NCBI RefSeq assembly: GCF_001426885.1
Contig: NZ_LMFP01000028.1
Coordinates: 457,811 to 521,810, forward strand
DNA from: Pelomonas sp. Root1444
GTDB lineage: Bacteria > Pseudomonadota > Gammaproteobacteria > Burkholderiales > Burkholderiaceae_C
Length of the DNA: 64,000 nucleotides
Direction: 5' to 3'
Under the pieces are notes generated by a model. The model worked only from the letters and a program-made list of their open reading frames with translations, ran no database searches and had not been told where the DNA came from. Below, piece by piece: positions 24,148-32,309 of the stretch. A program made the translations under genes and the position numbers. The stretch's first letter is position 1; every line of letters starts with the position of its first letter.

Positions 24148-26003
24148 CAGGCTTTGTGACGGGCATCGAGCGCCAGGCGCTCGAACTCACGCTCTATATC
24201 GCGCACCGTGGCCGGGATGTCAAACAGCGGCGAGCTTCGGCCATGCTCGGCCAAGTAACGCTTGTAAGACGCCGCACGCGCCGGCTGGTTGCCGATCTGC
24301 ACCGCGCGCTGCTCGTACTCTCGAATAGTCGTCGTGATCAGATCCGGCAGGCCCACGGCCGTCAGCAGGCTGCCGGCCATGCGCGAGATGTAGGTCCGGC
24401 CCGAGCGGGTCAGGATGGGCGTGCCCATCCACAGGCAGTCGCTGGCGGTGGTGCCGGCGTTGTACGGGAAGGTGTCCAGGAATAGGTCGGCCAGCTGGAA
24501 GCGGGCCAGGTAGTCGGCCGGCAGCGCCCGCGGCGCGAACACCAGGCGCTCCGGTGTGATGCCCTCCTCGCCCGCCACGCGCGTGAGGTTGGCCTTGGCG
24601 AACGGGTTGTCGGCCAGCAGCCACAGCACGCTGCCCGGCACCTGACGCAGGATGCGCATCCAGCAACGCCAGACGGGCTCGCTCATCTTGTGGTTGTTGT
24701 TGAACGCGCAGAAGACGAAGCCGTCTTCCGGCAGCCCGGCCTCCGCCCGCGTGGGCGCGGCATTGGCCACGCGCTGGCGGTCGCTGACCTGGTAGCAATT
24801 GGGCAGGTAGATGGGCTTCTCGGTGTGATACGGCAGCGCCTCGGGCGGCATCACGAAGCGGTCGGCCAGGATCCAGTCCACGCCAGGCAGCGCGGACGTC
24901 GCCGGCAGGCCCAGGTAGCTGACCTGGATGGGCGCGGGCCGGTGCGCCAGGATGTTGGGGCGGGCGCCGCTGGTCAGGCCCTGCAGGTCCACCAGCACAT
25001 CGATGCCCGCCGCGGCGATCAGGCCGGCCGCCTGTCGGTCGCCCATGGCACCGATGGGCGTGAGGCTGTCCAGCGCGCCCTTGATGCGGGCGCGCAGCGG
25101 CGTGCCGTCCTCCCGGCTCCAGCAGAAGGCGTGGACCTCGAACTTCTCGCGGTCGTGCAGCTCGTACAGCTCGGCGGTCAGCAGGCCCACGGCATGCATG
25201 CACAGGTCGCCGGAGAGGTAGCCGATCTTGATCTTGCCGTCGCGCTTGTGGACCTGGTGAAGAGGCGGCGTGGTGACCTTGGCCACCTTCTCGTGCACGA
25301 AACGCTGGGCCGTCAACAGCTGCAGCGCCGGGTCGTCGCTTTCGTCCAGCATGCCCAGCAGCGAGGTGCTCATCAGCAGGTGGTTGTGCGTCACGTCGCC
25401 GAAGGTGTCGTACACCGGCCAGGCGCATTGCTTCTGGCGGATGTGCACGTAATGCTGCGCCACGTCGCCCTGGCGCGGGCTCAGCAGCAGCGAGCGGCGC
25501 ATCAGCGCTTCGGATTCGTCGTAGCGCTTGAGTTGCTCCAACAGCCGGGCGGCGTTGTTCAGCGCATGCAGCAGCAAGGGCACCGGCTCGGCGCCCAGGC
25601 TGGCGGCCTCCGGGGTGTCATAGACGCTGCGCCAGAGCGCCAGCGCTTCTTCCGTGCGGCCCTGGTGCTCCACCTGGTGGCCCAGGTTCAGGCGCGCCTG
25701 GGCGAAGTCCGGCGCCATGGTCAGCGCCATGCGGTAGGCGTGCTCGGCCTCGGCATGGCGGCCCATGTCGCCCAGGATGGCGCCCCAGTTGAAGCAGCCC
25801 ACATGCCGGAACGGCGACGGCGTGTTGGCCACCCAGTTCTGGTACAGCAGCGCCGCCGCGGCCGCCAGGCCGGCGCCCTGCAGCTTGGTGGCCGCATCCA
25901 TGAGCTGGGGCAGTTCCATCTGGCCGCCACGCGCCGACGCCAGCCATTGCTCCACTTGGGCGATGGCTTGGGTCTGGGTAGAGGTGGGCGTGGACATGTC
26001 CAT
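24147..26003 (-). CDS. TPR-containing GT41 (OGT/SPINDLY-type) protein O-glycosyltransferase
   Basis: This is a 618-residue protein. Residues 40-200 are TPR-like helices (AEHAYRMALTMAPDFAQARL, TEEALALWRSVYDTPEA). Residues 255-605 are the GT41 domain: KIGYLSGDLCMHAVGLL with His270, PIQVSYLGLPATSALPGVDW, FCAFNNNHKMSEPVW with Lys439, and LFLDTFPYNAGTTASDCLW. By my alignment His270 and Lys439 match the human OGT residues His498 and Lys842, so it should be active. GT41 enzymes transfer GlcNAc or hexose to Ser/Thr or Asn of cytosolic proteins. It is the first gene of the secretion operon and overlaps the ABC transporter gene by one base. The likely acceptor is the exported protein (inference). An ATG two codons later is an alternative start. 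Confidence 0.88.
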   Translation of the reverse strand: MDMSTPTSTQTQAIAQVEQWLASARGGQMELPQLMDAATKLQGAGLAAAAALLYQNWVANTPSPFRHVGCFNWGAILGDMGRHAEAEHAYRMALTMAPDFAQARLNLGHQVEHQGRTEEALALWRSVYDTPEAASLGAEPVPLLLHALNNAARLLEQLKRYDESEALMRRSLLLSPRQGDVAQHYVHIRQKQCAWPVYDTFGDVTHNHLLMSTSLLGMLDESDDPALQLLTAQRFVHEKVAKVTTPPLHQVHKRDGKIKIGYLSGDLCMHAVGLLTAELYELHDREKFEVHAFCWSREDGTPLRARIKGALDSLTPIGAMGDRQAAGLIAAAGIDVLVDLQGLTSGARPNILAHRPAPIQVSYLGLPATSALPGVDWILADRFVMPPEALPYHTEKPIYLPNCYQVSDRQRVANAAPTRAEAGLPEDGFVFCAFNNNHKMSEPVWRCWMRILRQVPGSVLWLLADNPFAKANLTRVAGEEGITPERLVFAPRALPADYLARFQLADLFLDTFPYNAGTTASDCLWMGTPILTRSGRTYISRMAGSLLTAVGLPDLITTTIREYEQRAVQIGNQPARAASYKRYLAEHGRSSPLFDIPATVRDIEREFERLALDARHKA

Positions 26004-26102
26004 ACGGCGTACGGCGGCACTGAGCGGATCGTCCGGACATTCTCAAGCCGTACCTGCCCGGGAGGTGCAGCGAACAGGCCGCCGTTTGCGCAGCAATTCC
26101 CA

Positions 26103-26135
26103 CCCTGGCAGGTTCAAACCAGGGGGGAACCCTGG
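26103..26135 (-). promoter_or_regulatory. Three mutually pairing arms in the leader of the GT41/secretion operon
   Basis: Arms ccctgg (26103-26108), ccaggg (26119-26124) and ccctgg (26130-26135) lie between the DUF1993 stop and the GT41 start. The middle arm can pair with either neighbour, giving two exclusive hairpins. The structure could be an attenuator or antiterminator for the operon, or a terminator of DUF1993; no T-run follows. Confidence 0.4.
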
Positions 26136-26146
26136 AGGCGGTGCCG

Positions 26147-26656
26147 TCAGCCGCCCAGGTAGTCGCCCTTGCCCAGCGGCACGCCCGCGTGGCGCAACAA
26201 GGCGTAAGTCGTCGTCGCGTGGAAGTAGAAGTTGGGCAGCGCGAAATGGTTGAGGTAGGTCAGGCCGTCGAATTTCAGCGGCTCGCCGGTGCGGCGCGGG
26301 ATGGTGATCTCGCGGCCTTCGCCGCCTTCGAAGGCCGCTTCCGGCACCGAGAGGACGAAGTCGCGCGTCTTGCGGATGCGCTCGGCCAGCTCGTCCAGCG
26401 TGGCTTCGTTGTCCTCGTACTTCGGGATCTCCTGGCCGGCCAGGCGGGCCACGCAGCCCTTGGCGGCGTCGCTGGCGATCTGGATCTGCTTGGCAAACGG
26501 CAACATGTCCGGCGCCAGGCGCAACGTGAGGTAGTTGTCGGTCGGGAACTTGCGCGCCTCGGCATAGGCCTTGGCGGCGTCCAGCCAGTTCAGCATGTTG
26601 GACAGCATCTTGGCGAAGGCCGGCGCGCTCGCGGCGTGCAGGGAAATCTGGGGCAT
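26147..26656 (-). CDS. DUF1993 family protein
   Basis: This 169-residue protein starts MPQISLHAASAPAFAKMLS. The family pattern is recognisable: NMLNWLDAAKAYAEARKF, LRLAPDMLPFAKQIQIASDAAK in pieces, and LPNFYFHATTTYALLRHAGV near the end. DUF1993 proteins have a four-helix DinB-like fold, often with metal-binding His residues, and no established reaction. The start is the ATG with a GGAG-like site (aggagacc) upstream; the longer frame that reads through the divergent gene is spurious. It is 143 bp upstream of the GT41 gene and may be a separate transcription unit. Confidence 0.82.
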   Translation of the reverse strand: MPQISLHAASAPAFAKMLSNMLNWLDAAKAYAEARKFPTDNYLTLRLAPDMLPFAKQIQIASDAAKGCVARLAGQEIPKYEDNEATLDELAERIRKTRDFVLSVPEAAFEGGEGREITIPRRTGEPLKFDGLTYLNHFALPNFYFHATTTYALLRHAGVPLGKGDYLGG

Positions 26657-26734
26657 CTCGGGTCTCCTTGAGGGAAACCGATGGTAGCCAGCGGGCCTTA
26701 GCCCTGCGCAGGCCGAGGGCACAATGTTCCGGCC

Positions 26735-27742
26735 ATGAATGTGATCATCCTCGATGACTACCAGGACGCCGTGCGCAAGCTGCGCTGCGCCGCCAAGCTG
26801 GAGCCGCTGAACGCCAAGGTCTTCACGAACACGGTCAAGGGCATCGGCCAGTTGTCCGTACGGCTGCGCGATGCCGAGGTGCTGGTGCTGATCCGCGAGC
26901 GCACCGCCTTCCCGCGTCAGCTGCTCGAGAAGCTCCCCAAGCTCAAGCTCATTTCCCAGACCGGCCGCGTCGGCAGCCACATCGACGTCGACGCCTGCAC
27001 GCGGCTGGGCATCGCGGTGGCCGAGGGCGTCGGCAGCCCGGTGGCGCCCGCCGAGCTGACATGGGCGCTGATCATGGCCTCCATGCGCCGGCTGCCGCAG
27101 TACATCGGCAACCTCAAGCACGGCGCCTGGCAGCAGGCGGGGCTGAAGGCGGCATCCATGCCGGCCAACTTCGGCGTCGGCATGGTGCTCAAGGGCAAGA
27201 CGCTGGGCATCTGGGGCTACGGCAAGATCGGTCAGCTCGTCGCGGGCTACGGCCGCGCCTTCGGCATGCAGATCATGGTGTGGGGCAGCGAGGCCTCGCG
27301 CCTGAAGGCGGAAGCCGACGGCTACGGCGCCGCGCCCAGCCGCGAGGCCTTCTTTGCCGAATCGGACGTGCTGTCCGTGCACCTGCGCCTGTGCGAGGCG
27401 ACGCGCGGCATCGTCACGTCGGAGGACCTCGCGCACATGAAGCCGACGGCGCTGTTCGTGAACTCCTCGCGGGCCGAGCTGCTCACCGAAGGCGCGCTGG
27501 TCTCGGCGCTGAACCGCGGCCGCCCCGGCATGGCGGCCATCGACGTGTTCGAGAGCGAGCCCATCCTGCAGGGCCACCCGCTGCTGCGGCTGGAGAACGC
27601 CGTCTGCACGCCGCACATCGGCTATGTGGAGCAGGACAGCTACGAGCTCTACTTCGACGCCGCCTTCGACAACGTGCTGAACTTCATCAACCTCCAGCCG
27701 ACCAACATCGTCAACCCGGACGCGTTGAAGGTCCTGCGTTGA
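26735..27742 (+). CDS. D-2-hydroxyacid dehydrogenase (SerA-like)
   Basis: This 335-residue protein starts MNVIILDDYQDAVRKLRC. The NAD-binding motif is LGIWGYGKIGQLVAGYG; further hallmarks are LLEKLPKLKLISQTGRVGSH, the LMKPTALFVNSSRAEL region with its catalytic Arg vicinity, FESEPILQGHP with the acidic residue, and NAVCTPHIGYVEQDSYE with the catalytic His. The family reduces 2-oxoacids or oxidises D-2-hydroxyacids; the substrate is not predictable. Its stop overlaps a TTG start of the first chromate-transporter subunit (TTGA), so the genes appear coupled, though no functional link is known. Confidence 0.87.
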   Translation: MNVIILDDYQDAVRKLRCAAKLEPLNAKVFTNTVKGIGQLSVRLRDAEVLVLIRERTAFPRQLLEKLPKLKLISQTGRVGSHIDVDACTRLGIAVAEGVGSPVAPAELTWALIMASMRRLPQYIGNLKHGAWQQAGLKAASMPANFGVGMVLKGKTLGIWGYGKIGQLVAGYGRAFGMQIMVWGSEASRLKAEADGYGAAPSREAFFAESDVLSVHLRLCEATRGIVTSEDLAHMKPTALFVNSSRAELLTEGALVSALNRGRPGMAAIDVFESEPILQGHPLLRLENAVCTPHIGYVEQDSYELYFDAAFDNVLNFINLQPTNIVNPDALKVLR

Positions 27743-28290
27743 ACGGTCCGGCCTCCCTTACCGCGCTTTTCATCGCGTTCACGCGGCTGGCGCTGCAAGG
27801 CTTCGGCGGCGTGCTGGCGGTGGCCCAGCGCGAGCTGGTGGAGCGGCTGGGCTGGATGAGCAAGGAAGAGTTCGTCGAGACGCTGGCCATCGCCCAGGTG
27901 CTGCCGGGGCCCAACGTGGTCAACCTGTCGATGATGATCGGCGACCGCTTCTTCGGCCTGCGCGGCGCGCTGGCGGCGCTGGGCGGCATGCTGGCCGCGC
28001 CGGCCGTCATCGTGCTCGTGCTGGCCATCGTCTACGGCGAGCTGGCCAGCCATCCGGTGGCGGTGAATGCCCTGCGCGGCATGGGTGCCGTGTCGGCCGG
28101 GCTCATCCTGGCCACCGGCATCAAGCTGCTGCCCGCGCTGATGACCAACCCGATGGGCCGCACGCTGTCCATTGCACTGGCGGTCGCGGCCTTCGTGCTG
28201 ATCGGTCTGCTGCGCTGGCCGCTGGTCGGCGTGCTGGCGCTGCTCGGCGGTGGCGGCATGGCGGTGGCCTGGTGGAGGCTGCGGTCATGA
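27739..28290 (+). CDS. Chromate transporter, first half-size subunit
   Basis: This 183-residue protein begins at a TTG that overlaps the preceding stop as TTGA; no ATG gives the conserved N-terminus. The CHR pattern is LTALFIAFTRLALQGFGGVL followed by QRELVERLGWMSKEEFVETL and AQVLPGPNVVNLSMMIGDR. About five to six hydrophobic helices follow. Short-chain CHR proteins work as heterodimers with a second half-size protein, which is encoded immediately downstream with an ATGA overlap. They export chromate, although many chromosomal members have no proven substrate. Confidence 0.85.
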   Translation: MNGPASLTALFIAFTRLALQGFGGVLAVAQRELVERLGWMSKEEFVETLAIAQVLPGPNVVNLSMMIGDRFFGLRGALAALGGMLAAPAVIVLVLAIVYGELASHPVAVNALRGMGAVSAGLILATGIKLLPALMTNPMGRTLSIALAVAAFVLIGLLRWPLVGVLALLGGGGMAVAWWRLRS

Positions 28291-28829
28291 CGACGCCCGT
28301 CGACCTCGGCAGCCTCTTCCTGCACTTCCTGACGCTGTCGCTGCTGTCCATCGGCGGCGCGATCTCGACGGTGCCGGAGATGCACCGCTTCCTGGTCGAC
28401 AAGACCGGCTGGCTGACGGACACCAGCTTCACCTCCTCCGTCGCGCTGGCGCAGGCCGCCCCCGGCCCCAACATCCTCTTCGTCGCGGTGCTGGGCTTCA
28501 ACGTCGCCGGCCTGGCCGGCGCCGCCGCGGCCATGGCGGGCATCATGCTGCCGTCCACCGTGCTGACGCTGACGGCCACGCGCTGGATGCGCGACCACCG
28601 CGGCCACATCGGCATCCGCGCCTTCTCGGCCGGCCTGATGCCGCTGACGCTGGGCCTCATCATCGCCACCGGCTGGCTGCTCGCCCTGCCCTTCCTGCGT
28701 GCCGACGAACACCGCTGGGGGGCGCTGGCGCTCATCGTCGCCACCATCGTGCTGACGCTGAAGACGAGGCTGGGCCTCGTCTGGATGGTGCTGGCCGGCG
28801 GTGTCGCGGGTGCCTTGGGCTTCGTCTGA
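28287..28829 (+). CDS. Chromate transporter, second half-size subunit
   Basis: This 180-residue protein starts MTTPVDLGSLFLHFLTLSL. The paired-subunit signature SIGGAISTVPEMHRFLVDKTG and AQAAPGPNILFVAVLGFNVAG are present, and the rest is membrane helices. It is translated from an ATG overlapping the stop of the first subunit. The stop codon directly abuts the stop of the convergent 154-residue gene. Two half-size genes correspond to the two halves of long-chain ChrA. Confidence 0.87.
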   Translation: MTTPVDLGSLFLHFLTLSLLSIGGAISTVPEMHRFLVDKTGWLTDTSFTSSVALAQAAPGPNILFVAVLGFNVAGLAGAAAAMAGIMLPSTVLTLTATRWMRDHRGHIGIRAFSAGLMPLTLGLIIATGWLLALPFLRADEHRWGALALIVATIVLTLKTRLGLVWMVLAGGVAGALGFV

Positions 28830-29294
28830 TCAGACGCCGAGGCCGGCCTGCACGGTCGTCGAGCGCTTGGTGACCGGTGCGGCGCTCAGCGTCACCTGCG
28901 CATAGACCTCGTCGGAGCGCGGCATGATGATGGGCGTGTTGATGTCGGCCCAGCCGACGACCACCGTGCCGGCGTCCTCGTCCAGCTTGCTGGTGTCGAT
29001 GGCGCGCTTCTCGGAGAAGTTGACGGTGCCGGCCGCCAGCACCGTGACGGCCTTGTAGGGGCGGATCAGCAGGCCGCCGACGGGCCACATGTAGGTGCTG
29101 ATGAGGTCGTCCGCGCCGCTGTCGCCCGAGGGCAGGTTGTCGCCCGAGAGGTCTTCGCCGTAGAGCTTGATCTCCAGCCGGTAGGTGCGGCCGACGTCGC
29201 TGGCGTCGAAGTTCATCGTGCCGGCGACGGTCACGTCGCGCTTGCCGCTGTTGGTGGCGCCGAGGGTGATGGTGGGGGTGGAAAGTGTGGCCAT
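28830..29294 (-). CDS. Hypothetical beta-rich protein, function unknown
   Basis: This 154-residue protein starts MATLSTPTITLGATNSGKR with a GGAG site upstream (aaggagcccg). It is not recognised. The sequence alternates short beta-type strands with Gly/Asp/Ser turns (GEDLSGDNLPSGDSGADD, VTVLAAGTVNFSEKR, DTSKLDEDAGTVVVGWADI), has no Cys, signal peptide or membrane helix, and ends STTVQAGLGV. The composition fits a small beta-sandwich, possibly a structural or secreted-without-signal protein. It lies convergent to the chromate transporter and 104 bp downstream of the AraC-family gene, so it may be cotranscribed with that regulator. Confidence 0.65.
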   Translation of the reverse strand: MATLSTPTITLGATNSGKRDVTVAGTMNFDASDVGRTYRLEIKLYGEDLSGDNLPSGDSGADDLISTYMWPVGGLLIRPYKAVTVLAAGTVNFSEKRAIDTSKLDEDAGTVVVGWADINTPIIMPRSDEVYAQVTLSAAPVTKRSTTVQAGLGV

Positions 29295-29398
29295 GACGGG
29301 CTCCTTGGATCAAGTCGGTGGCTCGCCAGGGATTGGCTTGCCTGCCGTTACTGACGCAAGGGCCGGTCGCCAGGGATCATCGCGCGCCGGGTGAAATT

Positions 29399-30376
29399 TC
29401 ACGCCGCCTTGCCGCCGCCGGGTCGGAAGGCCGTGGGGGGCCGCCCCAGCAGCCGCAGGAAGGCCCGGCGCATGCGCTCGGTGTTGCCGAAGCCGCAGTC
29501 CAGCGACACCCGCAGCACCGAGGCCGCACCGCCCTCCAGCGCCGCCCGGGCCGCCTCCACCCGCAGGCGCTCCACGGCCTGCGCCGGCGTGGCGCCCGTC
29601 TCGGCGCGAAAGCAGCGCGCAAAGTGCCGCGGGCTCATGCAGGCCTGGGCCGCCAACTCTTCCACGCGGTGGTCGCGCTGCAGGTCGCGGCGCACGTCGT
29701 CCAGCAACGCGCCGAAGCGGCCGTCCGGACGCTGCAGGTCCAGCAACGGCGAGAACTGCGACTGGCCACCCGGCCGGCGCCGCTCCACCACCAGCTGGCG
29801 TGCGGCCTCGCGCGCGATCTCCTCGCCATGGTCGTGGGCCAGCAGCGCCAGGCACAGGTCGATGCCCGCCGTCATGCCGGCGCTCGTCCAGATCTCGGGC
29901 CGCTGCTGCGCGCGCACGGCGGGCTCGCGCACGTAGATGCGGTCGGGCTGCAGCCGGACGGCGGGGAAGTCGGTGGCGAACTGGCGGCCGCGCGACCAGT
30001 GCGTCGTCGCCGTGCGGTCGTCCAGCAGGCCTGCCGCCGCCAGCACCAGGCTGCCACTGCAGATGCTGGCGATGCGTGCCCCCGAGCGGCCGGCCCGCTG
30101 CAGCCAGCCGATGAGGCGGGCATCGCCGCAGGCCGCATCCACGCCGTCGCCGCCGATCACCATGACGAGGTCCAGGTCGCCCAGGCGGCGCGGCAGCCCC
30201 TGCGCCGGCCAGGCCACGCCCGCCGAACTGCGCACGGCGGGCGGCGCACTCGCCACCAGCCGCCAGTCGTAGCTGCCCGGCTTCGCTAGGCGGGCGACCT
30301 CGAACACCGCCATGGGCCCGGCCAGGTCGAACTGCTGGAAGTCGTGGAAAACGACGAAGGCGATGCGGCAGGTCAT
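29399..30376 (-). CDS. GlxA-type AraC family transcriptional regulator
   Basis: This 325-residue regulator starts MTCRIAFVVFHDFQQFDLA. The N-terminal DJ-1/PfpI-like domain is clear (FDLAGPMAVFEVA, MVIGGDGVDAACGD, ASICSGSLVLAAAGLLDDR with a nucleophile-elbow Cys), and the C-terminal AraC domain has two HTHs (VEELAAQACMSPRHFARCFR, VSLDCGFGNTERMRRAFLR). GlxA-like regulators control amino-acid or betaine-related genes. The class III aminotransferase starts 82 bp away in the opposite direction and is the obvious target candidate. A 12-bp perfect palindrome gtgaaatttcac (29391-29402) covers its stop codon. Confidence 0.87.
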   Translation of the reverse strand: MTCRIAFVVFHDFQQFDLAGPMAVFEVARLAKPGSYDWRLVASAPPAVRSSAGVAWPAQGLPRRLGDLDLVMVIGGDGVDAACGDARLIGWLQRAGRSGARIASICSGSLVLAAAGLLDDRTATTHWSRGRQFATDFPAVRLQPDRIYVREPAVRAQQRPEIWTSAGMTAGIDLCLALLAHDHGEEIAREAARQLVVERRRPGGQSQFSPLLDLQRPDGRFGALLDDVRRDLQRDHRVEELAAQACMSPRHFARCFRAETGATPAQAVERLRVEAARAALEGGAASVLRVSLDCGFGNTERMRRAFLRLLGRPPTAFRPGGGKAA

Positions 30377-30458
30377 GGCAGAAAAGGAGGGAACTGCGTC
30401 ATGGCGGTCATTGTCCGCCCGCCACAAACTGGCGCCCTTCGATAACGCAGGACGCGCC

Positions 30459-31640
30459 ATGAGCGACCCCGGACACGCCCTCCTCACCATCACCCACCGG
30501 CCGAACACGGTCTTCATCGAGGGCCAGGGCGCCTGGCTCACCGACGAAGGCGGCAAGCGCCACCTGGACCTCGTGCAGGGCTGGGCCGTCAACAGCCTCG
30601 GCCACAGCCCGGCGCTGATCACGCAGGCGCTGCTCGAGCAGTCGCAGCGGCTGCTGAACCCCAGCCCCGCCTACTACAACCGGCCGCTGCTGGACCTGGC
30701 CGGGCGGCTGGTGGAACTCAGCTGCTTCGACCGCGTCTTCCTGGCCAGCTCCGGCGCCGAGGCCAACGAGGCCGCGGTGAAGCTCGCGCGGCGCTGGGGC
30801 AGCCGCAGGCGCGGCGGCGCGCACGAAGTCATCGGCTTCGAGCAGGCCTTCCATGGCCGCACGCTGGCCATGATGAGTGCCTCGGGCAAGCCGGGCTGGG
30901 GCGAGATCTACCCGCCCATGCCCACGGGCTTCACGAAGGCGCGTCTCAACGACATCGCGTCAGTGGAGCGCGCGATGTCGCCGCGCACCGCGGCCGTGAT
31001 GATCGAGTTCGTGCAGGGGGAGGCGGGCGTCGTCGTTGCCGACCCGGGCTTCGTGCGCGAGTTGCGCGCGCTGACGGCGGAACGCGGCGTGCTGCTGATC
31101 GCCGACGAGGTGCAGACCGGCATCGGACGCTGCGGCCGTGCCTTTGCATATGAACACTTCGGCATCGAGCCCGACGTGATGACGCTGGCCAAGGGGCTGG
31201 GCGGCGGCGTGCCGTTGGCGGCCCTGCTGTGCAAGGAGGACTTCAACTGCTTTGAGCCGGGCGACCAGGGCGGCACCTTCTGCGGCAACCCGCTGATGGC
31301 CACCGTCGGCCTGGCCGTGGTGAACGAGGTCTGCCGCAGCGACTTCCTCGCCGGTGTGCGGGCCCGCGCCGCACAGCTGTCCGACGGCCTGCAGGCCATC
31401 GTGCAGGACCACGGCCTGGTGGGCGAGCGCGGCGTCGGCCTGCTGCGGGCGCTGGTGCTGGCCTCGGACCAGGCGGCCGAGGTGGTCGCCGCAGCCCAGG
31501 CGCTGGCGCCGGTGGGCCTGCTGCTGAACGCGCCCCGCCCTCACCTGCTGCGGCTGATGCCGGCGCTGAACATCACTGCGGCCGAGATGGAAGAAGGCCT
31601 CGCGCTGCTGCGCCGTGCGCTACGCGAGGTGCTGGGCTGA
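30459..31640 (+). CDS. Class III PLP aminotransferase (acetylornithine/succinylornithine-type)
   Basis: This 393-residue protein starts MSDPGHALLTITHRPNTVF. ArgD-like motifs are LASSGAEANEAAVKLAR, FHGRTLAMMSASGKP, LLIADEVQTGIGRCG and TLAKGLGGGVPL, with the PLP Lys at residue 245. It transfers amino groups between N-acetylornithine or a related omega-amine and 2-oxoglutarate. Whether this copy is the biosynthetic ArgD or a catabolic paralogue cannot be decided, but pairing with a divergent GlxA-type regulator rather than arg genes favours a specialised role. ATG at 30459 was taken because upstream residues are not conserved. Confidence 0.85.
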   Translation: MSDPGHALLTITHRPNTVFIEGQGAWLTDEGGKRHLDLVQGWAVNSLGHSPALITQALLEQSQRLLNPSPAYYNRPLLDLAGRLVELSCFDRVFLASSGAEANEAAVKLARRWGSRRRGGAHEVIGFEQAFHGRTLAMMSASGKPGWGEIYPPMPTGFTKARLNDIASVERAMSPRTAAVMIEFVQGEAGVVVADPGFVRELRALTAERGVLLIADEVQTGIGRCGRAFAYEHFGIEPDVMTLAKGLGGGVPLAALLCKEDFNCFEPGDQGGTFCGNPLMATVGLAVVNEVCRSDFLAGVRARAAQLSDGLQAIVQDHGLVGERGVGLLRALVLASDQAAEVVAAAQALAPVGLLLNAPRPHLLRLMPALNITAAEMEEGLALLRRALREVLG

Positions 31641-31644
31641 AGGA

Positions 31645-32277
31645 CTAGCCTTGCGTGGTTCCGAAGATCTTGTCGCCCGCGTCGCCCAGGCCAGGAATGA
31701 TGTAGCCAACGTCGTTCAAGTGGCTGTCGATGGCCGCTGTCCAGCAGCGCACGTCGGGGTGGGCGCTTTCCAGCGCCTTCACGCCCTCGGGCGCGGCCAC
31801 CAGCACCAGCGCGCGCACGTCACGGCAGCCGCGCGCCTTCAGCAGGTCGACCGTGGCGATCATGCTGCCGGCCGTGGCCAGCATCGGGTCGATGATCAGC
31901 GCCGTGCGTTCTTCGAGGTTGCCGACGAACTTGTCGAAGTAGTTCACCGGCTTGAGCGTCTCGTGGTCGCGCGCGAGGCCCACGACCGAGACCTTGGCAT
32001 TGGGCAGGATGTCCAGCACGCCGTCCAGCATGCCCAGGCCGGCGCGCAGGATGGGCACGACGGTGACCTTGCGGCCGGCGATCTGGTCGACCTCGGCCGG
32101 GCCGCTCCAGCATTCGATGTGGACCTTCTCGAGCGGGAAGTCGGCCGTCGCCTCGTAGCAGAGCAGCCGCGCCACCTCACCCGTCAACTCACGGAACTTC
32201 TTCGTCGAGATGTCGGCCTCGCGCATCAGGCCGATCTTGTGCTTGACGAGGGGGTGCGTGACTTCGATGACGGCCAT
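31645..32277 (-). CDS. upp: Uracil phosphoribosyltransferase
   Basis: This 210-residue protein starts [19 protein letters not shown], with aaggaag upstream as ribosome site. Hallmarks are [18 protein letters not shown], the PRPP site [19 protein letters not shown] and the C-terminal uracil-binding [16 protein letters not shown]. It makes UMP from uracil and PRPP in pyrimidine salvage. The length equals the family norm. It is convergent with the aminotransferase, 4 bp apart, and downstream of rlmB on the same strand. Confidence 0.96.
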   Translation of the reverse strand: MAVIEVTHPLVKHKIGLMREADISTKKFRELTGEVARLLCYEATADFPLEKVHIECWSGPAEVDQIAGRKVTVVPILRAGLGMLDGVLDILPNAKVSVVGLARDHETLKPVNYFDKFVGNLEERTALIIDPMLATAGSMIATVDLLKARGCRDVRALVLVAAPEGVKALESAHPDVRCWTAAIDSHLNDVGYIIPGLGDAGDKIFGTTQG

Positions 32278-32309
32278 GGTGGACTTCCTTTTTTTCTAGA
32301 CAGTCAGAA

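Noticed and set aside
26147-27616. 489-residue minus-strand ORF containing DUF1993
   Set aside because: The upstream 320 residues are antisense to the 2-hydroxyacid dehydrogenase. DUF1993 similarity begins at MPQISLHAA (26656).
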